Positions 1 through 9,285 of a stretch of 64,000 nt of DNA are shown here, one piece after another; the first letter of the stretch is position 1, and every line of letters starts with the position of its first letter. This DNA is from Lindgomyces ingoldianus (taxonomy: Eukaryota > Ascomycota > Dothideomycetes > Pleosporales > Lindgomycetaceae). Location of the stretch: assembly GCF_010093535.1 (NCBI RefSeq), contig NW_022985192.1, positions 417,369 to 481,368 on the forward strand. The letters are read 5' to 3'. The notes below the pieces were generated by a model. It was not told where the DNA came from, searched no databases, and saw only the letters and a list, made by a program, of their open reading frames with translations. Position numbers and translations under genes: made by a program.

Positions 1-443
1 TTGTGCGAGCATTGATTTGCTCCGCTTGCGTCATGTTGGGGACTTTTAAGCTCGAAACATTCCTTTGTCGTTAGAGAATGAGGATCGGAAAAAAAAGGTG
101 AAAGGCACCAGCCAAGACATGGGAAAGTGTCAAAGCGCGGAAGCTGGGGAAAGGAAGAACAATGGAGATTCTTTAAGGTCAATGTGAATTCTTGCAAGGA
201 TTTGCATAAGTGAAGGAATTTTAAACCCGTGACACGTTTGATTCAAGGTAGTTTGAGCAAGATTTTGTCAGTGTGAGCCCCGAGTGACTTTGCAAACGCA
301 TTCGACCAATGTTGAGAGCGCGGTTATTCCTCTTCACTATCAATCTCCCGTCCCGAGCTCTTCATCGATATATTAATCCTTCTTACTTTAACTATTTTCT
401 GGATTTCTGATATTTTCCTCAACGTTGAACGCTAATTACCACC
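1..443. other. Upstream region of the first gene
   Basis: No coding region is supported here. The stretch just before the ATG at 444 has pyrimidine-rich and AT-rich tracts (about 360-420), as in a fungal promoter and 5' leader, and the start is preceded by an ACC context. I see no repeat or RNA gene. Confidence 0.4.
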
Positions 444-1743
444 ATGGATGGTGATCTTGCACTCCCTCATGGAGTAACTCCAGATTTTGACAAACCCGAC
501 CGAACAGTGTGGACGGCGAACATTGTAACTCAGGCACTGTGCCTCTCTCTTGTGGGCTTGATTGTTATGCTCCGAGTTTATATCCGCATGAAGATATCTC
601 GAAATTTTGGACTTGAGGATTGGTGGGCTATTGCAGGCTTCGTATGTCGCCGCTCTCAGCTACATTATGGCACGGACTGACTTTTACAAGCTGTTAGCGG
701 TAGGATATTCAGCAACTGCCCTCACGATGAACCATTTCGGTGGCGGTTTGAATCAATGGGAGGTCCCTAAGGAAAACCTGATGAACTTTCACGCTGTACG
801 GTACCTCCCCTTTCCCTTCAAACTCCGAAACTGAACAGTACAAGACCGTCTATGCTACTATGGTACTGTATGGCCCTTGTGCATTCTGCATCAAGGCCTC
901 AATTCTCCTATTTCTGGCTCGAGTTTTCGCGCCGAATCGGAGAGCCGTCCTCGTCATAAATATCTCGATCGGGGTATTGCTGGCTTACTACCTCCCGGTT
1001 CTGGTATTAAAAGCTACTATCTGCCGTCCTGTGATGAAGTTCATGATGCCAGAAATAGACGGGAAATGCTTCAACCAGCGGGCTTTGATTCTGGCCGACT
1101 CTGTGATATCGGTCGTCTCGGATCTCCTTATCCTCGCTGCGCCTATTCCACTGACCAGCGACCTCCACATGCCGAAGAAAAAGAAGCTTAAGGTGATAGC
1201 GGTTTTCAGTGCAGGTGGGTTAGCGTGTATTTGCAGTATCATTCGACTAGTGGATATCGTTCAGAACGGAATGAGCGCAAACCAGACACTGATTTTCATG
1301 CGCGTAAACCTCTGGGGGTAAGCCACACCTCAGATAAGCCTCACCCACCTTATTACTGACAAATACCTTGTAGCATCGCGGAAGTGTACATTGGCCTCAT
1401 CGCTGCTTGTATGCCAGTCGTACCGGCCTTCTACAAGCACCACTTTGGTACTCAACACTCGACAAGGTACTCAGGGTACCATTCGACTGACCGAAGTATC
1501 GAAATGATGCGGCCGAAGCTTGGGGGAAAACAGAACACGAGCGCCTCCCATAAAACTTATGATTGGGAACCAGATGATAATTTTTTGATCACAGAAATGC
1601 TACGGCCTGGCATGATGGCGAACTCGATTCGAAGTACGTCTTCGCAGGCTAGTCAGGATCGATCCTACAGGAATCACTCTCCATCGCTGGAGGGAGGGAT
1701 GAAGATCACGAAGACCGTGGAGATTGATCAAACGTATGAATAA
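444..1743 (+). CDS. PTH11-like / fungal rhodopsin-domain integral membrane protein
   Basis: Four exons are inferred: 444-641, 691-795, 839-1317 and 1374-1743. All introns are GT-AG (the first has a CTGAC branch site), and the sum is exactly 384 codons, giving 383 aa. The protein has several hydrophobic helices (around residues 28-50 near NIVTQALCLSL, then GPCAFCIKASILLF, YYLPVLVLK, SVISVVSDLLILAAPIP and IAEVYIGLIAACMPVV). It also has the family signature EDWWAIAG after the first helix and a polar cytoplasmic tail of about 110 residues. These are features of the fungal rhodopsin-like domain family that includes Pth11-type receptors and many orphan plasma-membrane proteins. No CFEM cysteine domain is visible at the N terminus, so a specific receptor role is not supported. 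The family is certain; ligand and pathway are unknown. It lies immediately left of a transposon block. Confidence 0.85.
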
Positions 1744-1797
1744 GTGTCGAATAGGGGAATAAGGGATTAAATTTCGGTTTATGGGGAATATAATGGG

Positions 1798-1805
1798 GTA
1801 ATACC
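1798..1805 (+). repeat. Left 8-bp direct repeat (putative target-site duplication)
   Basis: GTAATACC occurs here and again at 7952-7959 in the same orientation, directly outside the inverted ends of the transposon-like block. Confidence 0.5.
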
Positions 1806-1970
1806 CAACACTTCCAACGAGGCGTAGTACTGTACAATTGGGCGATTTTGAGGCCCGTACGGGTGAGATTTTGAGTACGTTCGTACGGCAGGGAGGAGGA
1901 GAGGTAGGTGTACGTATTGTAACTGTTACAGCTCACGTAATCTGTACAAGTAGTACAATTTAATTAAAGT
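1806..1970 (-). repeat. Left terminal region of the hAT-like element
   Basis: This is a diverged inverted copy of 7820-7951. The shared core is CTTCCAACG at 1811-1819, then GTAGTAC and GTACA. Further in, a GTTAC...TCACGT...GTAC stretch (about 1922-1951) also matches in inverted orientation. The outermost bases differ from the right end, so the exact border may be off by a few bases. Confidence 0.5.
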
Positions 1971-2075
1971 ACATTGTACTCTAGTTAAAACAGCTAATAT
2001 TATAGGTCTTTAAAGATGCAGGACTAAGGTCTAAATACTTAGCTATTAGATAACTAATTCTTTCTAGTAATAATA

Positions 2076-2115
2076 TCTTTCCCTGGGTCGCCGGACGCAC
2101 GCTGTCACCGGACAA
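2076..2115 (+). repeat. Left 40-bp terminal inverted repeat of the inner unit
   Basis: Read inward, this starts TCTTTCCCTGGG and contains CGCCGGACGCACGC. It matches the reverse complement of 6752-6791 at 39 of 40 bases. The only difference is a C here against an A in the other copy near the inner end. This level of conservation is far above the surrounding decayed sequence. Confidence 0.75.
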
Positions 2116-3177
2116 ACCATAGGTACTTTGACTTGAAGCAACTCAGGCGCAGTGCACACATCGAATGCTCCCATAATTGCAGATCAGATCGTGAGATGAG
2201 ACCAATCCTAAGCCCTCCTACCCGGCGACATCCGAGAATTTCGACACATCGTCGCCTCCGCACCTGATAACGGAGAAGCCCCTTTCATGGTGTATCATAG
2301 CGCCTCGGGCCACAGCACCACCACCAAGTTCTTTTCGCCCTTCAAACCCATCGATGGGTTCGATCAAGGTTTTTAAGCCTTGCCACAAGGTTGATACGGT
2401 ATCGTCAGCCCTATGGGCGTCATCGCATGCTGATTCATGCAACGTCGCCTCGCCCCCGGTACATCTCATCTAAAAGTACAAGGGACCCCTGGTCGAAGTG
2501 AGACCGGCTAAAATATATTACGATATATTTCACCTTGTGTGATATGAGCCCTGTCAGAGCCTGTGGCTGACTGTGGTTGCGGGCTCGCCACAATGACGCG
2601 TGCAAGCGGTCTTGGACAATGCGGGCGCCGCGGACGAGCTATTGACTCTAAAGCCGTTCAATCACAGTGTGCGATCAACCTTTACGACATTACACAGGTT
2701 TCGGCGGTGCTGCTAGCCACTTTTTCCCCCTCCGAGTTGGTCTTCAAGACTAACCGCAAGCCCCGATTTGAAGCATGTCCGTTGCGATATGGACGGCATT
2801 TTGTTAGTGCATACCCTCCAGTCAAGGATTGAGCTAACTTGTGCACAGCCAAGTCGCTCGAACGAAGAATACCCTCAAGGAGACGAACATGATGCGAAAG
2901 ATCCGCCCGTTCACCACCAATTTTTACGCTTGGGGCAAATGATCTGTTGTTGGTGGCGGAAAACGACAACAGGGATACAGCGAGAACACGACATGGACGA
3001 CAGGAAGGACAACTGCGGACATGATGATGGTCGCGGAACCCAGTGCAAGACATATTGAGGTATGATGGAGTTGGACGCAGGACAGCAATAGCGCCAATAA
3101 GTCAGCGGCATGAGATGGCGGAACGAAACAGGGCACAGGCAATCACATGGCGAGCACCAAGGCTGGCCTCTTTATCT
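2116..3177. other. Interior of inner unit, no intact gene
   Basis: This holds only short open frames. The reverse strand at 2682-3111 contains hydrophobic and basic stretches that may be exons of a decayed gene continuing from the ORF at 3178-3552, but I could not join them into one frame. An 83-residue reverse frame at 2218-2469 has no recognisable domain. Confidence 0.3.
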
Positions 3178-3552
3178 CTATTTGCCCATCTTTACCGGAC
3201 AAAGGGAACGACGGCGGCAACGGACGTGTAAGGGCGTTTCAACGCTAACCGGGATTGTCATCCCTTTGATTGGGAGGTACCGATCAGCCTCCTGCGTTGC
3301 ATAAATGAAGAGCGTCACGGCCGCCACAAGGCTGACGATGACTTCTCCGCATCGTAGTGAGGCTCCAAGGCTTGCATTTGACCCCTTTGTGGGTATCAGG
3401 AGTGATGAGGACTCGGTGTTGAAGTTGTGGTGGAGGAGTCCTGTTACGCCATAAAACGAGGCTCTCTGGAGATCAGACACGAAGGCGACGAGGAGATGGT
3501 AATTTTCCCAGTAGCGGGCGTCGGGAGGGTCAGGAATGGCGACGCCGCACAA
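3178..3552 (-). pseudogene. Hypothetical hydrophobic ORF, probably a decayed exon
   Basis: This 124-residue reverse frame has protein-like composition, including a hydrophobic segment (VIVSLVAAVTLFIYA), but no family I recognise. There is no clear start context. Downstream reverse frames at 2924-3142 also contain a membrane-like helix, so this may be one exon of a multi-exon membrane protein captured or stranded in the transposon block. It may equally be a chance frame. Confidence 0.25.
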
Positions 3553-3688
3553 CTCAAACGAGAACTACGCAAATGTCAGGACGTGGGCAGAGTTTTGTTG
3601 CTTCGAAGTCTAAGTACCCAATGATTTTCTCGTAACGCAGTGATTCTCGTTACACAGTGAAGGATGTTAGCTATTAGATCATATACTA

Positions 3689-4284
3689 ATGGATACACTT
3701 AAGAAACACACTTTCAACTTCAACGAGGAAGCCAATAAGCTCGCCACAGCAGCGACAAGACCAGGCAGCGAAGAATCACCACACAGTGACGGCGTCCCAA
3801 TATATCTAGTGAAGCAGGCTCTCAAGGCGGCAGTCGTCAAGAATGTACCAGCAGCTGAGCAGCTGAGTAGCTGAGAGGTAGCCATCCTTACGCAGTTAAG
3901 AACCGGCAAGATGTTTCTCAATGTGTATATGCATAAAATCAAGGCATCAGATGACAAAGTGTTGAGTTAGTTGCATTATTTGCTTTTAAGGATCAACTGA
4001 GCTTATGTACATTGGATCAGCGCCACAAACGTGACTCCCAGCCTTCATATATTCTGACATCGGAAACGGCGGCCTGTGACTGTGGACCCACAGAATCGAT
4101 AGCACACTTTATGTTCTCCTGCAGAAGGTGGACACAGCAGACAGCAAAGCTAAGACAGCAACATGTCACGAGGCGAGACTGCGGAAGAGCAAGCTGCCCA
4201 ACGTCCGATCATAACCCAAATAATCGCGGTACCATTGAGACACAACCTTGCTACGATTTGACAACGGATGCCCCTTACTGCTGA
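3689..4284 (+). pseudogene. Remnant of a LINE (non-LTR) retrotransposon ORF2 3' end
   Basis: Two frames carry pieces of the C-terminal part of a LINE polyprotein. At 3689-3874, FNEEANKLATAATRPG resembles the NEEADKLAKEAT segment at the end of an RNase H domain, and PIYLVKQALK follows. At 4012-4284, CDCGPTESIAHFMFSCRRW matches the CxCG-x2-E-x3-HF-x3-C cysteine-histidine motif that ends many fungal Tad-type reverse transcriptase proteins. The frames are separated by a break, and the reverse transcriptase core is absent, so this is a 5'-truncated, dead copy. A tandem array follows its 3' side. Confidence 0.6.
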
Positions 4285-4366
4285 GTCGAAGGGCGAGGGA
4301 AAGCAGTGTGGTGGATGCCATGTCTAGGCCGGAATTGATAGATGAATCCCGCTGGAGCGCGGGATT

Positions 4367-4468
4367 GTAAAGTGATTGTTGTTGTAAAGTGATTGTTGTT
4401 GTAAAGTGATTGTTGTTGTAAAGTGATTGTTGTTGTAAAGTGATTGTTGTTGTAAAGTGATTGTTGTT
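4367..4468 (+). repeat. Six tandem copies of a 17-bp unit
   Basis: The unit GTAAAGTGATTGTTGTT repeats at 4367, 4384, 4401, 4418, 4435 and 4452 with essentially no variation. The position just after a LINE 3' fragment suggests a retrotransposon tail array, or slippage of it. Confidence 0.9.
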
Positions 4469-4560
4469 GTATGTCTGTTTGTTGTATGTCTGTTTGCTGT
4501 ATGTCTGTTTGTTGTATGTCTGTCTTTCATATGTCTGTCTGTTGTCTGTCTGTCTGTCTT
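4469..4560 (+). repeat. Second tandem array, about 15-bp GTATGTCTGTTTGTT units decaying to CTGT repeats
   Basis: This starts directly where the 17-bp array ends. Four or five copies of a TGTATGTCTGTTTG-type unit run into a TCTG microsatellite. It has different unit length and sequence from its neighbour. Confidence 0.8.
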
Positions 4561-4885
4561 TTGTTTATCTGTCAGTTGTATGTATGAGGATTGGGAAGAG
4601 GGGAAGTGTTCACAATATATATGAGATATCCGGTAAATCTCCAGCGCTCCTTCTATGAAAGATTCCACAGTACCATGTACTCTACATATAAATTGCACAT
4701 AAACGAAATGTTGGCTATGTTGGGAGCCAGGGAATAGCGTCTCCTGCAACTACAGAGGATTGTATTGAACGTGCATCATTTCTAACGAGAGATGAAAGGG
4801 AGCAAGCCAGAATTGTGAGGGGGTAGCCAAGGTCTCCTGGTAATGGTTCTACCCACAACAGGCCACCTACACAGCATATCATCTT

Positions 4886-5677
4886 TCAAGTGGCCATGGT
4901 GGCTCTTTTGTTCTTCTCCTCCTTCAACCAGGCTTCTATTTTATTTATTGCGGACTCGTCATGTCGTTGAGCAGATGTGGCATATTCTCCATCGATCCAA
5001 CCGTAGGTGCCTGCGGTGAGAAGCTTCTCGCCAAACCTTCTACAAGAACCAAAGTCCAGAATAATCGGGTTGTCATCGCTATCAATGGCAATATTCGTTG
5101 GGTTAAGATCATTGTGAGCGTATCCAAGAAGATGGAGGTGCTTAACTCCCTTACGGATGCCGTCCATGCAGGCAACAATATCGAGATCGTGTGGAACGTC
5201 CTCAAAGCGGTATTGCAAGATGATTTCGTACTTTTCGAGGGCAATTCCGGTTATATAACCGCGATTAACGGTACAGCCGTGATATTTGACGATATTTGGA
5301 TGAGGGTGTTGTTTGAGAAACTCCAAGACCTTCGCTTCCTCAAGAGTTATTTGCGGCAGAAGCTTCGCCTCTTCGTCGCTGTCAAGCCATGACAGTTTAG
5401 GCCGTTTGATGAAGAAACGTTTTCGATCTGCGTCTGATACCATGGAGATGGACGAGTTTTTCAGTGGATAGATTTTCTCGTCGGAGATTTCTTGCAAGAG
5501 ACGATTCAGGTCTTCAACGGTCAAATGATACTTTCGTTTATCCGCTGTCCGACCGAACCATGCAATATCCTGTTCATCGACGTAGGTAAAGGTTGATCGG
5601 ATGAATGCACCAGTTTCATAATCCTCGACCTCACAAAGGTCTTTTAAATCCCGCTTTGTGCAAATATTAGCACACAT
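4886..5677 (-). CDS. Short protein-kinase-like protein within the transposon block
   Basis: A 263-aa single-exon kinase-like fold. Visible catalytic features are a beta-3 lysine in FFIKRPK (K91), the alpha-C glutamate in LEEAKVLEFL (E114), the hinge around LEKYEIILQYR, the catalytic loop HNDLNPTN (H188-N195, Asp190) and the metal-binding DFG at 208-210. A classical glycine-rich loop is not evident, and the C lobe is short, ending soon after TAGTYGWID. This matches the common compact kinase-like family of filamentous fungi, often clade-expanded and of unknown role. Residues needed for phosphotransfer are present, so activity is possible. It sits between the inner inverted repeats with no neighbouring partner gene, which suggests cargo. 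Substrate is unknown. Confidence 0.8.
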   Translation of the reverse strand: MCANICTKRDLKDLCEVEDYETGAFIRSTFTYVDEQDIAWFGRTADKRKYHLTVEDLNRLLQEISDEKIYPLKNSSISMVSDADRKRFFIKRPKLSWLDSDEEAKLLPQITLEEAKVLEFLKQHPHPNIVKYHGCTVNRGYITGIALEKYEIILQYRFEDVPHDLDIVACMDGIRKGVKHLHLLGYAHNDLNPTNIAIDSDDNPIILDFGSCRRFGEKLLTAGTYGWIDGEYATSAQRHDESAINKIEAWLKEEKNKRATMAT

Positions 5678-6156
5678 GATGACGTGTAAAAAGTCTCTGG
5701 ATCTCTATTGGGGACGAGCGAGGAAGCAGATGAGCGAGGACGCAGAGGTGCGGCGTAGCAGAGGTGCGGCATAGCAGTGCGAGGAGACCTGCAAGGACAC
5801 AGAGGTCAGCAAGATGAGGGTGTGAGAGCAGTAGGATAGACAATTTGGCCGTGTATACAAGTTTTCTTTGGTTGCGGAGTTCGCTGGGGAGGCTGAAGGA
5901 ACGAAAGTTCCGAAAGGTTCTTCCGCCCCCTCTCAACGCTAGAGCCACACGCCTCAGGATTTCCTCCTGTCGCAAAACAGCACCAGCCACAGGCTGAGCC
6001 ACGCAAACACACGAAAATCCCTCATATCCGGACCAAATCCTGCACTCCAGATCCATATAGAACACACAACAGACAACACATCAACAGCATGCGCAGGATA
6101 GCCCCCGATTCTTGCGATTGGTAGATTGTACGCTAGCCGCGGAGCTTAACGCACCG

Positions 6157-6747
6157 TCAAACACAAAGTCCTGCGCCACAGGCCTCTTGAAACGAAAGGT
6201 TCTCTCCTCTCCCAACGCTGGACCAACTAACGCCCTTTACCCTCGAAGCGGGATTCACAAGGCTCGTTCCGAAAGGCATTAGCGGGTGCGCAGGGACCGG
6301 TCTCCCGTTATAGAAAGTTCTGGAGCCTTCTGCGGTGCGCCACAAGCCGCTAAAAGCGTGAGGATAAAATACAGTATAATACGATAAGGCTGAGGTAGAC
6401 CATGCAAGCCAAGTGGCTATCGCCACCTTCTCTTCCGCTCGGCGAAACTCTCGGAATGCATCACCTATGGTCAGAGTGCCTTCAAGGCTTGAAGCTATAT
6501 TCTTTCCTTGTAGCACATCCCTTCTGACCCTCCGAGCTTCGAAGAAACTCCCACAGCTGCAATTGAGCAAGGGAGAACCGCTGAAGTGGCGATTGATGGC
6601 GTCAGTGAAACGATCGACAGCATGACCAACAGACGCGATAATTCCAATTGCACAGGGTTTCATGGAGGAGAGATGGCCATAGAACAGTGATATATTGATT
6701 ATATGTCGATAGACTTGCAAGGGAGAGATCTTAGAGGTGAAACCCAT
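6157..6747 (-). CDS. Small hydrophobic fungal protein-like ORF inside the transposon block
   Basis: An open reverse frame of 196 aa. The first ~60 residues (SPLQVYRHIINISLFYGHL, then CAIGIIASVGHAVDR) resemble the short fungal proteins that have one or two amphipathic, Ile/Ala/Val-rich helices followed by a Cys-rich basic tail. CSCGSFFEARRVRR is the equivalent tail here. In that family the protein is only 70-100 aa, so the remaining open frame may be intron or chance. The true start could be the internal Met at about residue 29. Function is unknown. It lies just inside the right 40-bp inverted repeat. Confidence 0.4.
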   Translation of the reverse strand: MGFTSKISPLQVYRHIINISLFYGHLSSMKPCAIGIIASVGHAVDRFTDAINRHFSGSPLLNCSCGSFFEARRVRRDVLQGKNIASSLEGTLTIGDAFREFRRAEEKVAIATWLAWSTSALSYYTVFYPHAFSGLWRTAEGSRTFYNGRPVPAHPLMPFGTSLVNPASRVKGVSWSSVGRGENLSFQEACGAGLCV

Positions 6748-6751
6748 AATC

Positions 6752-6791
6752 TTGTCCGTTGACAGCGTGCGTCCGGCGACCCAGGGAAAGA
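6752..6791 (-). repeat. Right 40-bp terminal inverted repeat of the inner unit
   Basis: This is the reverse complement of 2076-2115 with one mismatch. Together they bound a 4.7-kb unit. I could not see a convincing short direct duplication immediately outside the pair. Confidence 0.75.
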
Positions 6792-7819
6792 CGTTATAAG
6801 CAAAGAGGTCTAAAAGCTTGCTGCTTACTACCCAGAACCTATCTGAAGGGTCCCCGTATCGGCCTCGACCCTGACTCGGCCTGGCCCCGACCCTGACTCG
6901 ACCCTATTCCCCCATGTATTTAGTTGCACCTCTCTCCCGTAGCTAGCTCGGTAGTTTTCTGATATCCTTCGTACAAGGCCTATAGGTGTCAATGGAATTC
7001 CCAGGTCATTGAGTCCCCACGCACTCCCATATGCCTCTGAGTGGATTCCTACCGCATTTGGATCCATTGTCTTGCCTGTGCCGTTACAACTTAGTCTATA
7101 TAAAGATAAGACTAAATGTTAATTACAGCCCTCTAGTAATGCCTAAGATTAAGGCTATATACTTGTTTAGTTAACTGTTGTGACCGCAGTGACCGCTATT
7201 ACATAGTTGCGGCTATTGCGGTTGTTGCGGTCAGCTATGCCTAACTTATACAGCACGCTCTGGGCGACTCCGCGCGATCCGTGCCAAAGTCGCCTGTGCT
7301 GCTAAGAGGTGTTCCACCAATAATAGTCATAGGATTCTATGGCTGCACGACACTCGCTTACGATCTTGTCCTGGGTCGTAACACCTAATTCCGCTAAGGG
7401 CAACACCTGTTTTAAGTCTAACAGCTATATATTATTCTAGTTAATTGTAAACTTAACCTTAGTGTTATAATTACAGTTCTTTAGGAACTGCTGCAACTAA
7501 TTTTTAGCTACAGATAGTGTACTATTGTAGGATAAAGTAGAAGACGTAGTGTAAAGGGCTCTTAATTTCTGCAGCTTACAAGACTGCGTAAAATAGGCAA
7601 CAGAGGTATCTAAGTAACTAGATAAAGCCTATAAGGCAGTAGAGCGTGTAGGTAGATAAAAATAGCTAGCAATAAGCATTTTTAAGACTACAGACTGCAG
7701 ATAGATAGATTAAAAGACTTAGAAACCCTCCTAAACACTCTTACAGGTCTACTGTTCGCTAGAGCCCTCCTACTCCTCTAAAATCACTATATAAACTTTA
7801 TAAAAGAGTAATACAGTCT
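6792..7819. other. AT-rich decayed transposon interior
   Basis: No intact gene. An 80-residue reverse frame at 6828-7067 has no recognisable domain. Around 7165-7235 there are repeated GCGGT/GACCGC motifs. From about 7430 to 7850 the sequence is TA-rich, as in RIP-mutated fungal repeats. Confidence 0.45.
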
Positions 7820-7951
7820 GTACTATGTACTATACCTAGGGCATTATTAAACGTACAGTACACCTCACAAACTTGGTACGTTCGTACTGCTCACGTGACC
7901 GTTACGGTTCACTTTGTACGGACCGTAGTACGGCCCGTTGGAAGCCCTACA
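7820..7951 (+). repeat. Right terminal region of the hAT-like element
   Basis: This is closely related in the same orientation to about 19370-19494 (shared GTACGTTCGTACTG, CACTTTGTACGGACCGTAGT and CGTT-GAAGC at the end). It is related in inverted orientation to 1806-1970. The outer end reads CGTTGGAAGCCCTACA and is followed by the direct repeat GTAATACC. Confidence 0.65.
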
Positions 7952-7959
7952 GTAATACC
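7952..7959 (+). repeat. Right 8-bp direct repeat (putative target-site duplication)
   Basis: Second copy of GTAATACC, identical to 1798-1805. Confidence 0.5.
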
Positions 7960-9285
7960 GGCGTTTGGAAAGAGTCTTTTAGGTAACCACCTCGCTGGAA
8001 GCAGTGGTCGGGCTTAGAATATGATCTATGGCTGCAATTTTTATCCCCTCAAGAGTTGAATTCCTGTCAAAAGAGTCGGTAGAAATGGCTGGGGAGGTCC
8101 AACAGGTCTTGCTTGTTCTGATCCCAGGAATATGATAGATGTTTCCGATCCTTTAACCACCTCCCTAATTCCAGCAACATGCTTATTAAAAACAGCTTTA
8201 CTGTTGATGCGCCGTGTTACCGCCAACGCGCTATTTCAGGCACGACCGGGGATTGCCTTGCAAACCATATTCTGGAGATTCATGGGCGACGAAAAGTAGT
8301 GGGGTTGGAGTTGGAATAGCCCTAGCCCGAGCTCCACCTCGCTCTTAGCCTCTCTCCACATTTTTATCATCCAAACATCTACACGCATGCATATTAACAT
8401 CCGCAGGGCTTTCCACCTAAACCCACTGTCGGGCCCGGCGACCAATCAACCCCAATTTTAGCATAGCAAAACATGGGAGAGCCTAATTCAGGAGTAATTT
8501 GGATCATTCTGGCGGTTTTGGGAGACAGTATATTTTGGCGAAGGAGAAAGCCAAGATCTTACTCTACTAGAATCTTCAGCCGCTCGTTAGCGCATAACGC
8601 GGAACATGAACAGGGGGAGCCTAATCAGCAAACCCGCTTGCTAGAGTTTAAGAGAGAAGGTTAAAAGGATGCCAATACCTACCGCAAAGTATCTTCCTGT
8701 TTTCTCCAGAGTAAATGGCAACGCGTAGTATTGCATTCTGCTTCCTCGGGCAGTCCTTCCGGACCTGACGCGTGTTCAAGATGTTTCTTTTCATGTGGCT
8801 GCATCTCAAATCGCCGTAATGCTCCCCTATCGACTTTGATGGTTATTCTGAACAAAATTTTCGACATCTAATTCTTAGCATAGCCATGCAAAGGTGACAT
8901 TACGGTTCTTTTCATTTCCAGGACAGGGGCTTAATATTGCTAGAATTGGACATCACTGGTGAGGCGGGGTGAGGCGGGGTGAGGTGGAGGTTGGGGGAGA
9001 GTATCTGGCCAAAGCTCCAACTAACCATTCCGGGGCTAGCCTTTCTTCTCCACCACGTCTTCCTGCATGTCGACCTCGGACGATGATTGCTTCCTCACCT
9101 CCTCAACACTCAGGATGTTAGGAAGGAAGCCCATGGGCTAGTAAAAAGCAGGATTCTCTCCTCAATCAGCCAATACCTTCCTTCGCTCACCAACTCCAAA
9201 CTCCTGTTCTCCCAAAAACCCGAAACCATCGACTTCAACTTTCTTGTGCACGTTCTTAGTATACCAGTCACGCCTGTGCTGAAAA
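7960..9285. other. Intergenic region with a short GC-rich tandem repeat
   Basis: I see no supported gene. Open frames are under 100 codons without domain signals. At 8961-8990 a 10-bp unit (GAGGCGGGGT) repeats three times, the last copy imperfect. The final 200 bp is pyrimidine-rich and is likely the promoter and leader of the gene starting at 9286. Confidence 0.4.

Larger units (their letters stand above)
1798..7959. mobile_element. Composite DNA-transposon-like block with diverged inverted ends
   Basis: The outer ends at about 1806 and 7951 are related in inverted orientation. Both carry CTTCCAACG followed by a GTAGTAC/GTACTAC stretch and GTACA. They are flanked by the same 8-bp direct repeat GTAATACC (1798-1805 and 7952-7959), the size of a hAT target-site duplication. 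The interior holds a second, much better preserved inverted repeat pair (2076-2115 and 6752-6791), so this is probably a nest: an older hAT-like element with a 4.7-kb unit inside it. No intact transposase is visible. Parts are AT-rich (1930-2080, 7080-7850), consistent with RIP decay. Cargo-like ORFs include a protein kinase. The hAT class is inferred from duplication length and terminus only. Confidence 0.6.

Noticed and set aside
5905..6225. Possible local duplication between about 5914-5943 and 6186-6216
   Set aside because: Only about 30 bp with roughly three-quarters identity; too short and weak to separate from chance.
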